NCBI GenBank assembly: GCA_947458705.1
Contig: CANHAH010000009.1
Location: 1-42,783, forward strand
Direction: 5' to 3'
Origin: Opitutia bacterium
GTDB taxonomy: Bacteria > Verrucomicrobiota > Verrucomicrobiia > Opitutales > Opitutaceae
Length of the DNA stretch: 42,783 nt
Shown here: positions 23,789 through 32,070 of the stretch, piece after piece
How the letters are laid out: every line of letters starts with the position of its first letter
Position numbering within the stretch: the first letter of the stretch is position 1
Made by a program: the position numbers and the translations under genes
Notes under the pieces: model-generated
What the model was told of the DNA's origin: nothing
Seen by the model: the letters and a program-made list of their open reading frames with translations, nothing else
The model's database searches: none

Positions 23789-24628
23789 TCACAAACCAAC
23801 GAGTGAGCCGTTGCGCTTGAGCCAGAGTTCCGCCTCGCGCCACGGCGGGCAGACTTCTTCGACGCGCGCCCAAAAACGCTCGGAGTGGTTCATCTCCCGC
23901 AGGTGCATAAGTTCGTGGTAAACGATATAATCGCGCACGCTGTCTGGCGTCTGCACTAGCCGCCAATTAAGCGAGATCGTTCCGGTCGCAGAGCACGAAC
24001 CCCAACGTGAACGCTGGTTGCGCACCGTAACTTGCTTCACTTCCACGCCGACCGTCGCCGCGAGTTCCCAAGCTCGCGCCGGCAATTCGATCTTCGCCCG
24101 CCGCGCAAACTGGGCCTCAAGCGTGGGTCGCAAATCTCCTTCGAGCCGCGGCACCCGAAACACATCGGCCGCGAGGCACACCTGCGGTTTTTCGCCCGTC
24201 GCGGCGACGCGCAATTCCGCCAACTCGCCGCGCCAAAGTACGCGCGCACCAAGGGGCCAGACTTCTGCGGCCCGAGGGCGATGACGTTGCCGCGCGCGCG
24301 CGCGCTCAAGCCATTCACCTTGCTGCGCGACAAAGCGCTCCGCTTCGCGCTGCGAACCGCGCGCCGGGATCGTCGCCACCGCGACGCCGTCTCTGCGCAG
24401 CGTGAGCCGGTAGTTGCGCGCCTTCAGGCTGCGTTCAAAAACGATCTCCGGCAGTTCCGGCGAGGTCTCTGGGAGTGGCACAAATTCACCGGCCGCCGCC
24501 AACCCTGTCGTCACCCCTACCGCCGCTGGGGGCGCGCGATGAACTCCCGCCGTCGGCGCGAAAAGCCCGAAAAGATCCTGTTGTTGCCCGTGGGTGCTCA
24601 CGTGATGAGGTTGAGCAAAACCATTCAC
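23789..24628 (-). CDS. YgjP-like (DUF45/SprT-related) metalloprotease
   Basis: Soluble protein of about 279 residues. The C-terminal half has the WGSCSATGTISLNWRLVQTPDSVRDYIVYHELMHLREMNHSERFWARVEE pattern, the conserved core with HExxH zinc motif of the YgjP/DUF45 family; the substrate of these proteases is not well defined. An N-terminal extension of about 50 residues precedes the family part and contains QQQDLF at residues 15-20, similar to a sliding-clamp-binding peptide. The outermost start is GTG 24628; GTG 24601 is an alternative that would still keep QQQDLF. It is the last gene of a minus-strand run after the phosphoesterase, 40 bp apart. Confidence 0.85.
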   Translation of the reverse strand: MNGFAQPHHVSTHGQQQDLFGLFAPTAGVHRAPPAAVGVTTGLAAAGEFVPLPETSPELPEIVFERSLKARNYRLTLRRDGVAVATIPARGSQREAERFVAQQGEWLERARARQRHRPRAAEVWPLGARVLWRGELAELRVAATGEKPQVCLAADVFRVPRLEGDLRPTLEAQFARRAKIELPARAWELAATVGVEVKQVTVRNQRSRWGSCSATGTISLNWRLVQTPDSVRDYIVYHELMHLREMNHSERFWARVEEVCPPWREAELWLKRNGSLVGL

Positions 24629-24668
24629 CCGTTTGGCGCCAGCGTCATTGTGGCAAAAAATTTGGCGC

Positions 24669-25106
24669 TCATAACAGCTCCAGCTCCCATTTAAGTGGTT
24701 GGCCTTTTTTCACGGTGAGCCACGCGAAGCTCGCCGGCGCCCCACGATTGGGTCGCGTGATGCAGCCGGGATTTAGCCAACGCACGCCGTGCGCCACTTC
24801 ATCGCGCGGCACGTGCGTGTGCCCGTGCAACACCACATCCACGCCTTCCGGCGGTTGTTTAGGCGAGATATGGGTCAGGAAAAAACGCACGCCTTCGCGC
24901 ATGAGCGTCAACTCCATCGGCCAAAGCGCTTCCCACTCGTTATTACCCAGCACAATATGAAGGGGTTTGCCGAGTTGTCTAAATTCCACCAGCGTCTCTG
25001 GTTCGCACACGTCGCCGAGATGCCAGATCTCGTCCGCATCTTTTAAACGCGCCGGCAAGTCTTCGGGGTATTTGTCGTGGGTGTCTGAGATGACCGCGAT
25101 GCGCAT
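24669..25106 (-). CDS. YfcE/MJ0936-like metallophosphoesterase
   Basis: Cytoplasmic calcineurin-type phosphodiesterase of 145 residues, a typical single-domain length. The metal-binding signature is complete: D-x-H in SDTHDK, GD in WHLGDVCEP, GNNEW (variant of GNHD), His in FFLTHISP, and HGHTHVP. Relatives hydrolyse phosphodiester bonds of cyclic nucleotides or model substrates; the physiological substrate is unknown. ATG 25106 lies 8 bp after the PIN toxin stop, so it is likely cotranscribed with the toxin-antitoxin genes. Confidence 0.92.
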   Translation of the reverse strand: MRIAVISDTHDKYPEDLPARLKDADEIWHLGDVCEPETLVEFRQLGKPLHIVLGNNEWEALWPMELTLMREGVRFFLTHISPKQPPEGVDVVLHGHTHVPRDEVAHGVRWLNPGCITRPNRGAPASFAWLTVKKGQPLKWELELL

Positions 25107-25114
25107 AGAACAAT

Positions 25115-25552
25115 TCAGGGTTTAATCACCTTCAAGCGACAGGCTTCGGCCAGTTCGCCCTGGCGCACATCCGCCGTCACAAATTCGCGGCACTTCAGTT
25201 CGAGAGCGCTCGCCACATGGATCACATCCAGCGAACGCACGCCCAATTGCTCCGAGTAAGCAGCCACCAAACCCTCTGCCCGTCGACAAAGTGTCCCCAT
25301 GGATAACTCCACGGGCTCAAAAACCCGCGACTCAACCTCTGCCTCAAAATCTGCTAACGCTTGCGTGACGGATAGGCTGCTGAGTTCCCGGCGAAACGCT
25401 TTAAGTCGCAGCGCCGCATTGAGCTCGAGGCGATGAAACGGCGACAGCGGCACGGGCGGGGCGATGCGCGATCGCAACGCCACCGCGGCCGCTGAACCCG
25501 TCTCCAAGACGTACCACTGCACCAGCACGCTGGTGTCGAAATACACTCTCAT
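25115..25552 (-). CDS. PIN-domain toxin (VapC family)
   Basis: PIN-domain RNase of 145 residues with all four acidic positions present: Asp6 in YFDTSVLVQWY, Glu43 in HRLELNAAL, Asp109 in RSLDVIHVASALEL, and Asp128 in FVTADVRQGELA. This contrasts with the substituted PIN protein at 7651-8067. It overlaps the upstream antitoxin by four bases (ATGA), a standard coupled arrangement. Expected to cleave tRNA or other RNA when released from the antitoxin; the target is unknown. Confidence 0.9.
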   Translation of the reverse strand: MRVYFDTSVLVQWYVLETGSAAAVALRSRIAPPVPLSPFHRLELNAALRLKAFRRELSSLSVTQALADFEAEVESRVFEPVELSMGTLCRRAEGLVAAYSEQLGVRSLDVIHVASALELKCREFVTADVRQGELAEACRLKVIKP

Positions 25553-25806
25553 AACTCTTGGCCCCGCATCTCCCGCACGATTTCACTCGCGGGTTTTCCT
25601 TTTGCGGCTCCATCCCGGAAGCGATCGTTAAGCCGACTCATCGCATCAGGCCAGACCGGTTTCTTAGCTTTTTTAGCAGGCGCCGCCGCCAAAAGGCGCG
25701 CGACGGGCACCCCCCGCCGCGTGATCGTGATCTCCTCTCCACGGGCCACCTCCTCGAGCACCGCCGTCAAACCATGCTGCATTTGCCGAATTGTCGCCGT
25801 CTTCAT
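25549..25806 (-). CDS. Phd/YefM-family antitoxin
   Basis: Protein of 85 residues beginning MKTATIRQMQHGLTAVLEEVARGEEITITRRGVPVARLLAA, the defining Phd/YefM DNA-binding N-terminal domain. The rest (PVWPDAMSRLNDRFRDGAAKGKPASEIVREMRGQEL) is the toxin-neutralising tail. ATG 25806 is preferred over ATG 25815 because the latter falls in the repeat that probably acts as operator. It heads the minus-strand run antitoxin, toxin, phosphoesterase, YgjP-like protease. Confidence 0.9.
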   Translation of the reverse strand: MKTATIRQMQHGLTAVLEEVARGEEITITRRGVPVARLLAAAPAKKAKKPVWPDAMSRLNDRFRDGAAKGKPASEIVREMRGQEL

Positions 25807-25826
25807 GTTTAACATCGATGTTTAAC
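25805..25826. promoter_or_regulatory. Candidate operator between antitoxin and DNA polymerase genes
   Basis: ATGTTTAAC occurs twice as a direct repeat, at 25805-25813 and 25818-25826, and the central AACATCGATGTT (25811-25822) is a perfect 12-bp palindrome. It directly precedes the antitoxin start, where Phd/YefM antitoxins normally bind. A TTGACG on the minus strand (complement of 25838-25843) is a possible -35 element. As the divergent polymerase gene begins nearby, the same site could affect both. Confidence 0.5.
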
Positions 25827-25890
25827 GTGTTTGATCGCGTCAAGCGCCTCGCTATTTGACAGCCCCGTTTCCGCGCCGACGCTTCCGGCC

Positions 25891-27201
25891 GTGCTCCGCG
25901 CGCTCGCCATCGATTTTAATTCTTACTTCGCCTCTGTCGAACAACAGGAGCGACCGGAACTGCGTGGCCAACCCATCGCCGTCGTCCCGTTGCTCGCCGA
26001 ATCCACCGGTGTGATCGCCCTCAGCCTCGAAGCCAAAAAACTCGGGCTCAAACGCAACGCCCGCCTCGCCGAAGCCCGACGCCTTTGCCCTGGCCTGATC
26101 GCCGTCGAATCCCGCCCGGAGGTTTACATCGACTACCACCACCGCTTGCGCGAGGTCGTGGAGACGCTTGTGCCGGTGAAAAAAGTCCAGTCCATTGACG
26201 AACTCGAATGCGAACTCACCGGTGACTTCGCCGTGCCCGCCCGTGCCCTTCGGCTCGCCGATGAGATCCGCGCGCGCATCGTGCGCGAGGTCGGCCCGTG
26301 GCTGCGTTGCTCGATCGGCATTGGTCCCAACTGGTTTCTCGCCAAACTCGCCTCTGATTTGGAGAAACCCGATGGCTTGGTCCTCTTCGAGGAAGCCGAT
26401 ATCCCCAGCAAACTCATTGCCCGCGACGTCCAACTTAGCGACTTCACCGGTATCGGTGAAAGTATGGAGCAACGCCTCCGCGCCGCCGGCATTGGCGACG
26501 TCGCCGCGCTCTACGCGGCCAGCAGCGCCCAACTCCGCGCCATCTGGGGCAGCGTCGAAGGCGCCCGTTTCCACGACTGGCTCCACGGCGGCCTCCAAGA
26601 ACGCGAAGCCCCAAAGACCAGTACCCTTGGCCACAGCCAAGTCCTCCCGCCCGAGCAGCGCCAACCCGCCTCGGCCCTCGCCGTCCTGCACCGCCTCCTG
26701 CAAAAAGCCGCCATGCGCCTCCGCCACGAGCACCTCTATGCCGGCGGCCTGCGCGTGTCCGTGCGCCACCGCGACGACACCGATTGGTCCGCGGATCTCC
26801 GTTTCAACGAAACGCAAGACACGCTCCGCTTCACTCAGGCGTTGAACACTTTATGGAGCCGCCGCCCCCGCGCGCTCGCCAACCTAGCCCCACTACGGGT
26901 CAGTATTTTGCTCGATCACCTGCTCCCGTCCACGCAGCACACCGGCGATCTATTCGAAGCCGAAAAAGAAAAAACCCGCGACAAGCTCAACCTCGCAGTC
27001 GACACGCTGAACCAAACGTTTGGGAAAAACTCGGTGTATTTCGGGGGAGCGCACGGCGCCACCGGCTACACCCCGATGCGCATCGCCTTCACCCGCATCC
27101 CCAACCCCCAACTCGAAAACATCGATGCCTCCCGCCAACGACGCCTGAAACCCACCCCGCCGACTGTCCCACCGCCAGATTCACCCGAGAGCGACGCCTA
27201 A
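25891..27201 (+). CDS. Y-family DNA polymerase (ImpB/MucB/SamB type)
   Basis: Translesion-synthesis polymerase of about 436 residues. The palm motif LRALAIDFNSYFASVEQQE carries the first catalytic Asp, and VQSIDELECELTG carries the Asp-Glu pair (usual form SIDE-A-F). Further motifs are SIGIGPNWFLAKLASDLEKPDGL, the helix-hairpin FTGIGESMEQRLRAAGI, and a little-finger region. GTG 25891 gives the canonical N-terminus; a TTG at 25831 would add 20 residues but places the antitoxin promoter region inside the gene. Acts in DNA-damage tolerance, probably SOS-controlled, though I see no LexA box. HTGDLF in the C-terminal part resembles a clamp-binding peptide. Confidence 0.9.
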   Translation: MLRALAIDFNSYFASVEQQERPELRGQPIAVVPLLAESTGVIALSLEAKKLGLKRNARLAEARRLCPGLIAVESRPEVYIDYHHRLREVVETLVPVKKVQSIDELECELTGDFAVPARALRLADEIRARIVREVGPWLRCSIGIGPNWFLAKLASDLEKPDGLVLFEEADIPSKLIARDVQLSDFTGIGESMEQRLRAAGIGDVAALYAASSAQLRAIWGSVEGARFHDWLHGGLQEREAPKTSTLGHSQVLPPEQRQPASALAVLHRLLQKAAMRLRHEHLYAGGLRVSVRHRDDTDWSADLRFNETQDTLRFTQALNTLWSRRPRALANLAPLRVSILLDHLLPSTQHTGDLFEAEKEKTRDKLNLAVDTLNQTFGKNSVYFGGAHGATGYTPMRIAFTRIPNPQLENIDASRQRRLKPTPPTVPPPDSPESDA

Positions 27202-27317
27202 GTGCGATAAGCCCTCATTTAGCTATTCCCGCAGGAAAACCGAGGTCAGGAAAACCCAACCCTTGACACCGTTCGAGCCGTCGGACACTTCAGTCACCCC
27301 TTAATCGCTCAAAAGTC

Positions 27318-27455
27318 ATGAAACCCACCTTCCGCCCCCATCGTTTAAAGCGCGCCCGCAAGATTGGCTATCGCGCCCGCATGGCCACTAAAGGTGGCCG
27401 TAAAGTCATTCGCGCCCGCCGCCTCAAAGGTCGTAAGCGCCTGACCGTCGTTTGA
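27318..27455 (+). CDS. rpmH: 50S ribosomal protein L34
   Basis: Protein of 45 residues, almost entirely basic, beginning [20 protein letters not shown] and containing the conserved [10 protein letters not shown] and R-R-L-K-G-R-K-R-L. Length is normal for L34. It is a structural part of the large ribosomal subunit. It starts the run rpmH, rnpA, yidD, yidC found in most bacteria. A TTGACA at 27263-27268 may be its -35 element, but I see no good -10 at normal spacing. Confidence 0.97.
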   Translation: MKPTFRPHRLKRARKIGYRARMATKGGRKVIRARRLKGRKRLTVV

Positions 27456-27496
27456 TTCCGTGCGGTTTCGGCCGCGTTTCAACTCGCCGCGGCCCC

Positions 27497-27892
27497 ATGC
27501 GTTTTCGCCCTGAGCAGCACCTTCGCCGCCAGGATGAAATTCGTGCAGTCCGCACCGAAGGCCGGCGCGTCGATGCCCGTGCCTTCACCGTTTGGTGGCG
27601 GCCTCGGCCAACGGCCGATTCCAAGGCAACGATCACCGCGCCTCGCGCCTGCGTGATCGCCTCCACAGCCGCTGTCGGCAACGCCATCCACCGCAATCGC
27701 GCCAAGCGCCGTCTGCGCGAACTCTTTCGAGCTCATCAAAACCAACTGCCGCGCGATTGCGACTTGCTCTTAATAGCCCGGGCCGCCGTCTTTCATCGGC
27801 CTTACGCGGAGTTGGAGAAAAATTTCCTTCAAGCCTGCGGCCAAATCTCCAACGCACCGCCGCCCCCGCCCCCGCCGTCTGTCCATGCCTGA
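27497..27892 (+). CDS. rnpA: Ribonuclease P protein component
   Basis: Basic protein of 131 residues that joins the RNase P RNA to mature tRNA 5' ends. Conserved features are [24 protein letters not shown] at the N-terminus and the RNR motif in [20 protein letters not shown], followed by [15 protein letters not shown] 27497 is the natural start, 41 bp after rpmH; a TTG at 27452 overlapping the rpmH stop is less likely. The C-terminal PPPPPPPS tail is unusual and adds about ten residues. The gene overlaps yidD by 8 bp. Confidence 0.95.
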   Translation: MRFRPEQHLRRQDEIRAVRTEGRRVDARAFTVWWRPRPTADSKATITAPRACVIASTAAVGNAIHRNRAKRRLRELFRAHQNQLPRDCDLLLIARAAVFHRPYAELEKNFLQACGQISNAPPPPPPPSVHA

Positions 27893-28226
27893 GCGCCGCT
27901 CTAGTTTGATCTCACGTCTGGTTAGCCTGCCCGCCGCCGGATTGGTGGTACTCGTAAGGATTTATCAACGTATCCTTTCGCCCGCGCTCCCCGTTTTCCT
28001 CGGTCCTGGTTGCGGCTGCCGTTTCACCCCGACCTGCTCGCACTACGCGATTGGCGCCTTACGTAATCACGGTGCACTCATCGGCCTCTGGCTCGCGGCT
28101 CGGCGCCTGTTGAAATGCACGCCGCTTCATCCTGGCGGTGAAGACCCCGTGCCTGAGCCCCGCCGCCGCCCGCAATGCGCGACGGTATCCCATCTTACTT
28201 CATCTCTTTCCGGCCCCCTTTCCTAA
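27885..28226 (+). CDS. yidD: Membrane protein insertion efficiency factor YidD
   Basis: Protein of 113 residues with the YidD signature: [51 protein letters not shown] and [11 protein letters not shown]. The conserved Cys residues and amphipathic N-terminal helix are intact. Works at the inner membrane with YidC. ATG 27885 lies inside the rnpA end and its stop abuts the yidC start with no gap, so these genes are translationally coupled. The C-terminal 20 residues after PVPEP are not part of the family core. Confidence 0.95.
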   Translation: MPERRSSLISRLVSLPAAGLVVLVRIYQRILSPALPVFLGPGCGCRFTPTCSHYAIGALRNHGALIGLWLAARRLLKCTPLHPGGEDPVPEPRRRPQCATVSHLTSSLSGPLS

Positions 28227-30023
28227 ATGGACAAAAAAAATCTGATCCTCGGCATCGCTCTTATCTGCGGCGCCTTCGCCAGCCTCTACGTCGGTCAAAA
28301 AATCGCCCCGCAACCGCCCGCGCCACCCGCTGCCGTGCGCGAGGCCGTCGCGCAACAGGCCGCGCAGGCCTCCGGTACCACCGCTCAACCGCCCGCGCTC
28401 AGCGCCGGTGGCCCTCAGGCTAATTTCGCGGCCGCGACCGGGGACAACGCCCAAGCTCGGGTTACGACGCTGGAAAATGACTTTATTCGCGTACGTTTCA
28501 CTGATTTTGGCGGCGCTGTCCGTGATGTAGCGCTGAAGCAATACCCCGCCGCCCAGGACCGGCCCGATCCGTTTGTCTTCAACGAACTCCACGCCGACCC
28601 CATGCTCGCGCTCACCGAGTTCCCCGGCCTCGACCGCGGCACTCGCTACGACCTCGTCAGCTCCACGGCCACCGAGATCGTCTTCCGCGCGGTTTTGGAC
28701 GGCCGCCTCGAAGTCACCCGCCGCTATGTCCTTGCCCTTTCGATCGACCCAAAAGTTGGCACGGATCCCTACCAGCTTCGCCACGAGACTACTTTCCGCA
28801 ATCTCACCGACAAAACCGCGGTCCCGCTGCGCGTAGCACTCGCCCTCGGCACTGCCGCCCCTGTTAACGCCCTCGACTACGGCCTCCAACTAAAGACGGG
28901 TTACCGCACCACCGAGACCGACAAACTCATCGCCCGATCCGAGCTCGAGGGCGGCGGTTTCCTCGCCTTTTTCGGTATCGGCAGTAGCCAACCGCTATCG
29001 AGCGTGACTAGCCCCGGCCCCATTCTCTGGGCCTCCGTGAAGAACCAATTTTTCACCAGCATCCTCACCCCCGACGCCCCCGCCACCAGCTTGGTCACAC
29101 GCCGCGTTAAACTGCTCACCGCCTTACCCGATACCGATCACAACGCCTACGGTATCGCCGGCGCCGCCCAATTCGAACTGCCCGCACTCGCCGCCGGCGC
29201 CACGACCAAGCTTGCCGCCAATTTCTACGTCGGTCCCAAAGAATACAAACGCCTCGCCAACGGCGATGTCTTTAAAGCCGACCAAGACAAGGTCATGGAC
29301 TACGGATTTTTCGGTTGGGCCTCCAAACTACTGATCACGCTGATGACCTGGATGCACAGCTGGGCCGGCAACTGGGGCATCGCCATCATGCTCACGACGC
29401 TTGCGCTGAAAATCGCGTTCATCCCGCTCACGCTCGCTTCGACCAAGTCTATGAAGCGCATGGCCAAGCTCCAACCTGAGCTCGCCGCCATCAAAGAAAA
29501 ATTCAAAGACAACCCCCAGAAGCAGCAGCAAGCCACGATGCAGCTTTTCAAGGATCGTAAAGTGAACCCCGTTAGCGGCTGTCTCCCGCAACTGCTCACA
29601 ATCCCGTTTTTCATGGGTTTTTACTCGATGCTCTCCAGCACCGCCGAACTCCGCTACGCGCCGTTTCTGTGGGCCCACGATCTCGCCTCGCCCGACACCC
29701 TCTTCCACCTCGGCCCTATTCCGCTCAACGTCCTGCCGCTGCTGCTCGGTGTCACCATGATCTTCCAGATGAAGCTCACGCCCACCTCGCCCACCATGGA
29801 CGCCACGCAGGCCACGATGATGAAGTTCATGCCGATCATCTTCACCTTTTTCTGCTACAGCTTGCCCGCCGCCCTCTCCCTTTATTCGACGACCAACGGT
29901 CTGTTCACCATCGCCCAGCAACTGCTCATCAATCGCATGAAGGACGAAGATGAGACGCCGGCGACCCCGGCCGTCACTCCCGGTGGTAAACCCGTAAAAA
30001 ACGTCACGCCCAAGAAAAAATAA
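28227..30023 (+). CDS. yidC: Membrane protein insertase YidC
   Basis: Polytopic inner-membrane insertase of 598 residues, the length of Gram-negative type YidC. An N-terminal anchor (LILGIALICGAFASLYVG) is followed by a large periplasmic beta domain, residues about 65-345, then the conserved 60-kDa core: WGIAIMLTTLALKIAFIPLTLASTKSMKRMAKLQPELAAIKEKFKDNPQKQQQATMQLFKDRKVNPVSGCLPQLLTIPFFMGFYSML and later helices. The C-terminus is basic (KNVTPKKK). It inserts and folds membrane proteins, alone or with SecYEG. ATG 28227 directly follows the yidD stop. Confidence 0.97.
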   Translation: MDKKNLILGIALICGAFASLYVGQKIAPQPPAPPAAVREAVAQQAAQASGTTAQPPALSAGGPQANFAAATGDNAQARVTTLENDFIRVRFTDFGGAVRDVALKQYPAAQDRPDPFVFNELHADPMLALTEFPGLDRGTRYDLVSSTATEIVFRAVLDGRLEVTRRYVLALSIDPKVGTDPYQLRHETTFRNLTDKTAVPLRVALALGTAAPVNALDYGLQLKTGYRTTETDKLIARSELEGGGFLAFFGIGSSQPLSSVTSPGPILWASVKNQFFTSILTPDAPATSLVTRRVKLLTALPDTDHNAYGIAGAAQFELPALAAGATTKLAANFYVGPKEYKRLANGDVFKADQDKVMDYGFFGWASKLLITLMTWMHSWAGNWGIAIMLTTLALKIAFIPLTLASTKSMKRMAKLQPELAAIKEKFKDNPQKQQQATMQLFKDRKVNPVSGCLPQLLTIPFFMGFYSMLSSTAELRYAPFLWAHDLASPDTLFHLGPIPLNVLPLLLGVTMIFQMKLTPTSPTMDATQATMMKFMPIIFTFFCYSLPAALSLYSTTNGLFTIAQQLLINRMKDEDETPATPAVTPGGKPVKNVTPKKK

Positions 30024-30029
30024 GCTCCC

Positions 30030-30755
30030 ATGGCCGGCCATAATAAGTGGTCCAAAGTTAAACGCCTGAAAGCCGTCACTGACGGCCGCCGCAGCAAAGT
30101 TTTTTCCAGCCTCTCTCGCGAGATCACCCTCGCCGCCAAAACCGGCGGCGGTGATCCCGACGGCAACGCCCGTCTGCGCACGTTGCTCCTCAAAGCCCGT
30201 GAGGCCAACATGCCGGCGGAGAATCTCGACCGCGCCATCAAGAAAGGCACCGGCGAACTCCCCGGCATCGTCTACGAACAGATGACCTACGAAGCCTATG
30301 GTCCGGGCGGCGTCGCCTTTGTCGTCCAAGTCACCACCGACAACAAAACCCGGGCGGCCAAAGACCTCCGCGCGATTTTCTCCCGCCACGGCGGCAACCT
30401 CGCCGCCTCCTGCGCCGTAATGTTTCAATTGCTCCACGCCGGCCAATTTCTGATCGCCCGCGAAGCCATCTCCGAAGACGCCCTGACCGAACTCGCGCTT
30501 GAAGCCGGCGCCGACGATATCATCACCACGGCCGAGGGCTACGAACTGCGTTGCGCCCTGCACGCCTTCGACCGGATCGCGCACGCCCTCGACGATCAGA
30601 AAATCAAACCCGCCAGCGCCGAGCTTGCCTACATTCCCACCACCAGCGTTGCCGCTCCCTCCGGTCACCTCGCCACCGATTTAGTGGAGCTGCACGAATC
30701 CCTCGAGGCCCTTGACGACGTCCAACACGTCTTTTCCAACGAAGAAGCCCTCTGA
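30030..30755 (+). CDS. YebC/PmpR family protein
   Basis: Protein of 241 residues starting MAGHNKWSKVKRLKAVTDGRRSKVFSSLSREITLAAKTGGGDP, the family opening. Members are annotated as DNA-binding regulators; work on bacterial and mitochondrial homologues also links them to translation of difficult stretches such as polyproline. The three-domain length is normal, with KKGTGELPGIVYEQMTYEAYGPGGVAFVVQVTTDNKTRAAKDLR as the central part. It starts six bases after yidC, so it is in the same operon; its presence in a ribosome and membrane-protein operon favours the translation role, which is inference. Confidence 0.95.
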   Translation: MAGHNKWSKVKRLKAVTDGRRSKVFSSLSREITLAAKTGGGDPDGNARLRTLLLKAREANMPAENLDRAIKKGTGELPGIVYEQMTYEAYGPGGVAFVVQVTTDNKTRAAKDLRAIFSRHGGNLAASCAVMFQLLHAGQFLIAREAISEDALTELALEAGADDIITTAEGYELRCALHAFDRIAHALDDQKIKPASAELAYIPTTSVAAPSGHLATDLVELHESLEALDDVQHVFSNEEAL

Positions 30756-30835
30756 TTTTGTCGACCGAGCTCTTCGCGTCATATCACCTCCGCGCCCTTG
30801 CCCACCCCGCCGTTGCGCCTCAGCCTCCTCCACGT

Positions 30836-32068
30836 ATGACCGACGAAACCCAGGCCCCCGCCGCACACGCGTCCACGCCGCCCTACCTCGCGGCCGACGA
30901 CGTCGGTCTGGTCGCGCCCCAAGATTTCGTCTATCCGCGCGCCTTCACGTTCAAGAACGGCCAAGAACTCACCGGCCTGACGCTCCGCTACGAAACCTAC
31001 GGCACACTCAACGCCACCCGCGACAACGCCGTTCTAATTTGCCATGCTCTTAGCGGCAACCATCACGCCGCGGGTTGGCACACGCCTGCCGACAAAAAAC
31101 CCGGCTGGTGGAACAACCTCATCGGCCCGGGCAAAGCCGTCGACACCCGACGCTTCTTTGTCATCTGCGCCAACGTTCCCGGCGGTTGCTCGGGTTCCAC
31201 CGGTCCGTCCTCGCTCAACCCCGCCACCGGCGAAGCCTACGGTCTGCGTTTCCCGGCGCTCACCATCCTCGACATGGTGCGCGCGCAGAAACTGCTCCTC
31301 GACCATCTTGGTGTCGCCGAACTGCACACCGTCATCGGTGGCTCGATGGGCGGTATGACCGCAATGCTGTTTGCGATCGAATTTCCCCGCTTCACCCGCC
31401 GCCTCCTCGCCATGGCCACCACCGCGCGCGAGGGTGCTCAAGCCATCGCGTTCAACGAGGTCGGCCGTCAAGCGATCATGCAAGACCCGGCGTGGCTCAA
31501 CGGCGATTACGCCCGCGACGGAGGCCCCCGCGTCGGCCTCGCCATCGCCCGCATGATGGCGCACATCACCTACCTCTCGGACGCCTCGATGGACCGCAAA
31601 TTCGGCCGGCGCACGATTCAGTCCCGCGAACAGAGCCCGCAACTGCGCGCCGAACTCGCGCAGCAACCCGCAACCGCTGACTTCAACCTCCAGTTCGAAG
31701 TCGAGAGCTACCTGCGCCACCAAGGCCAGACCTTCATTAACCGCTTTGACGCCAACTCGTACCTGTACATCACGCGCGCGCTCGACCAATTCGATCTCGA
31801 CCACGCCTACGGCTCGCTCGAAAACGCCTTCGCTCCCGTTCTCGCCGAATCCTTAGTCGTCGGCTTCACCAGCGATTGGCTCTTCCCGCCCGAGCAAAAC
31901 CGCCTGATCACTCAAGCTCTCCTCCGCGCCGGCAAACGCGCTAGTTACGCCGAACTCGCCACGGATCTCGGGCATGATTCCTTTTTGCTCGAGAGTGAAG
32001 AGCTCTACGCACTTATCCGCGGCTTCCTAGAGCGTGCTCCGGCCCAAACCCTCGACTTTGCGATCTAG
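30836..32068 (+). CDS. metX: Homoserine O-acetyltransferase
   Basis: Alpha/beta-hydrolase-fold enzyme of 410 residues that activates homoserine for methionine synthesis, acetyl (or succinyl) from CoA. Motifs: LICHALSGNHHAAGW (oxyanion region), GWWNNLIGPGKAVDTRRFFVICANVPGGCSGSTGPSSLNP (family signature), the nucleophile Ser170 in GGSMGG, Asp in VGFTSDWLFPPE, and His in DLGHDSFLLE. ATG 30836 gives MTDETQAPAAH; the frame is open upstream to 30758 but the ATG matches family length. Acyl specificity cannot be decided. It is followed two bases later by metW, the usual partner. Confidence 0.95.
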   Translation: MTDETQAPAAHASTPPYLAADDVGLVAPQDFVYPRAFTFKNGQELTGLTLRYETYGTLNATRDNAVLICHALSGNHHAAGWHTPADKKPGWWNNLIGPGKAVDTRRFFVICANVPGGCSGSTGPSSLNPATGEAYGLRFPALTILDMVRAQKLLLDHLGVAELHTVIGGSMGGMTAMLFAIEFPRFTRRLLAMATTAREGAQAIAFNEVGRQAIMQDPAWLNGDYARDGGPRVGLAIARMMAHITYLSDASMDRKFGRRTIQSREQSPQLRAELAQQPATADFNLQFEVESYLRHQGQTFINRFDANSYLYITRALDQFDLDHAYGSLENAFAPVLAESLVVGFTSDWLFPPEQNRLITQALLRAGKRASYAELATDLGHDSFLLESEELYALIRGFLERAPAQTLDFAI

Positions 32069-32070
32069 CC

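Noticed and set aside
25852-26817. Open frame of 321 codons on the minus strand
   Set aside because: Antisense to the Y-family polymerase; no family motif and composition typical of a shadow frame.
27260-27300. GTTCGAGCC resembling a tRNA T-loop
   Set aside because: No acceptor, D or anticodon arms can be paired around it, and it sits directly in the rpmH upstream region.
29328-30668. Long open frame of 446 codons on the minus strand
   Set aside because: It lies wholly opposite yidC and the YebC gene, both strongly supported by family motifs. The translated sequence is Gly/Ala/Asp/Val/Arg-rich, as expected of an antisense frame in GC-rich DNA.
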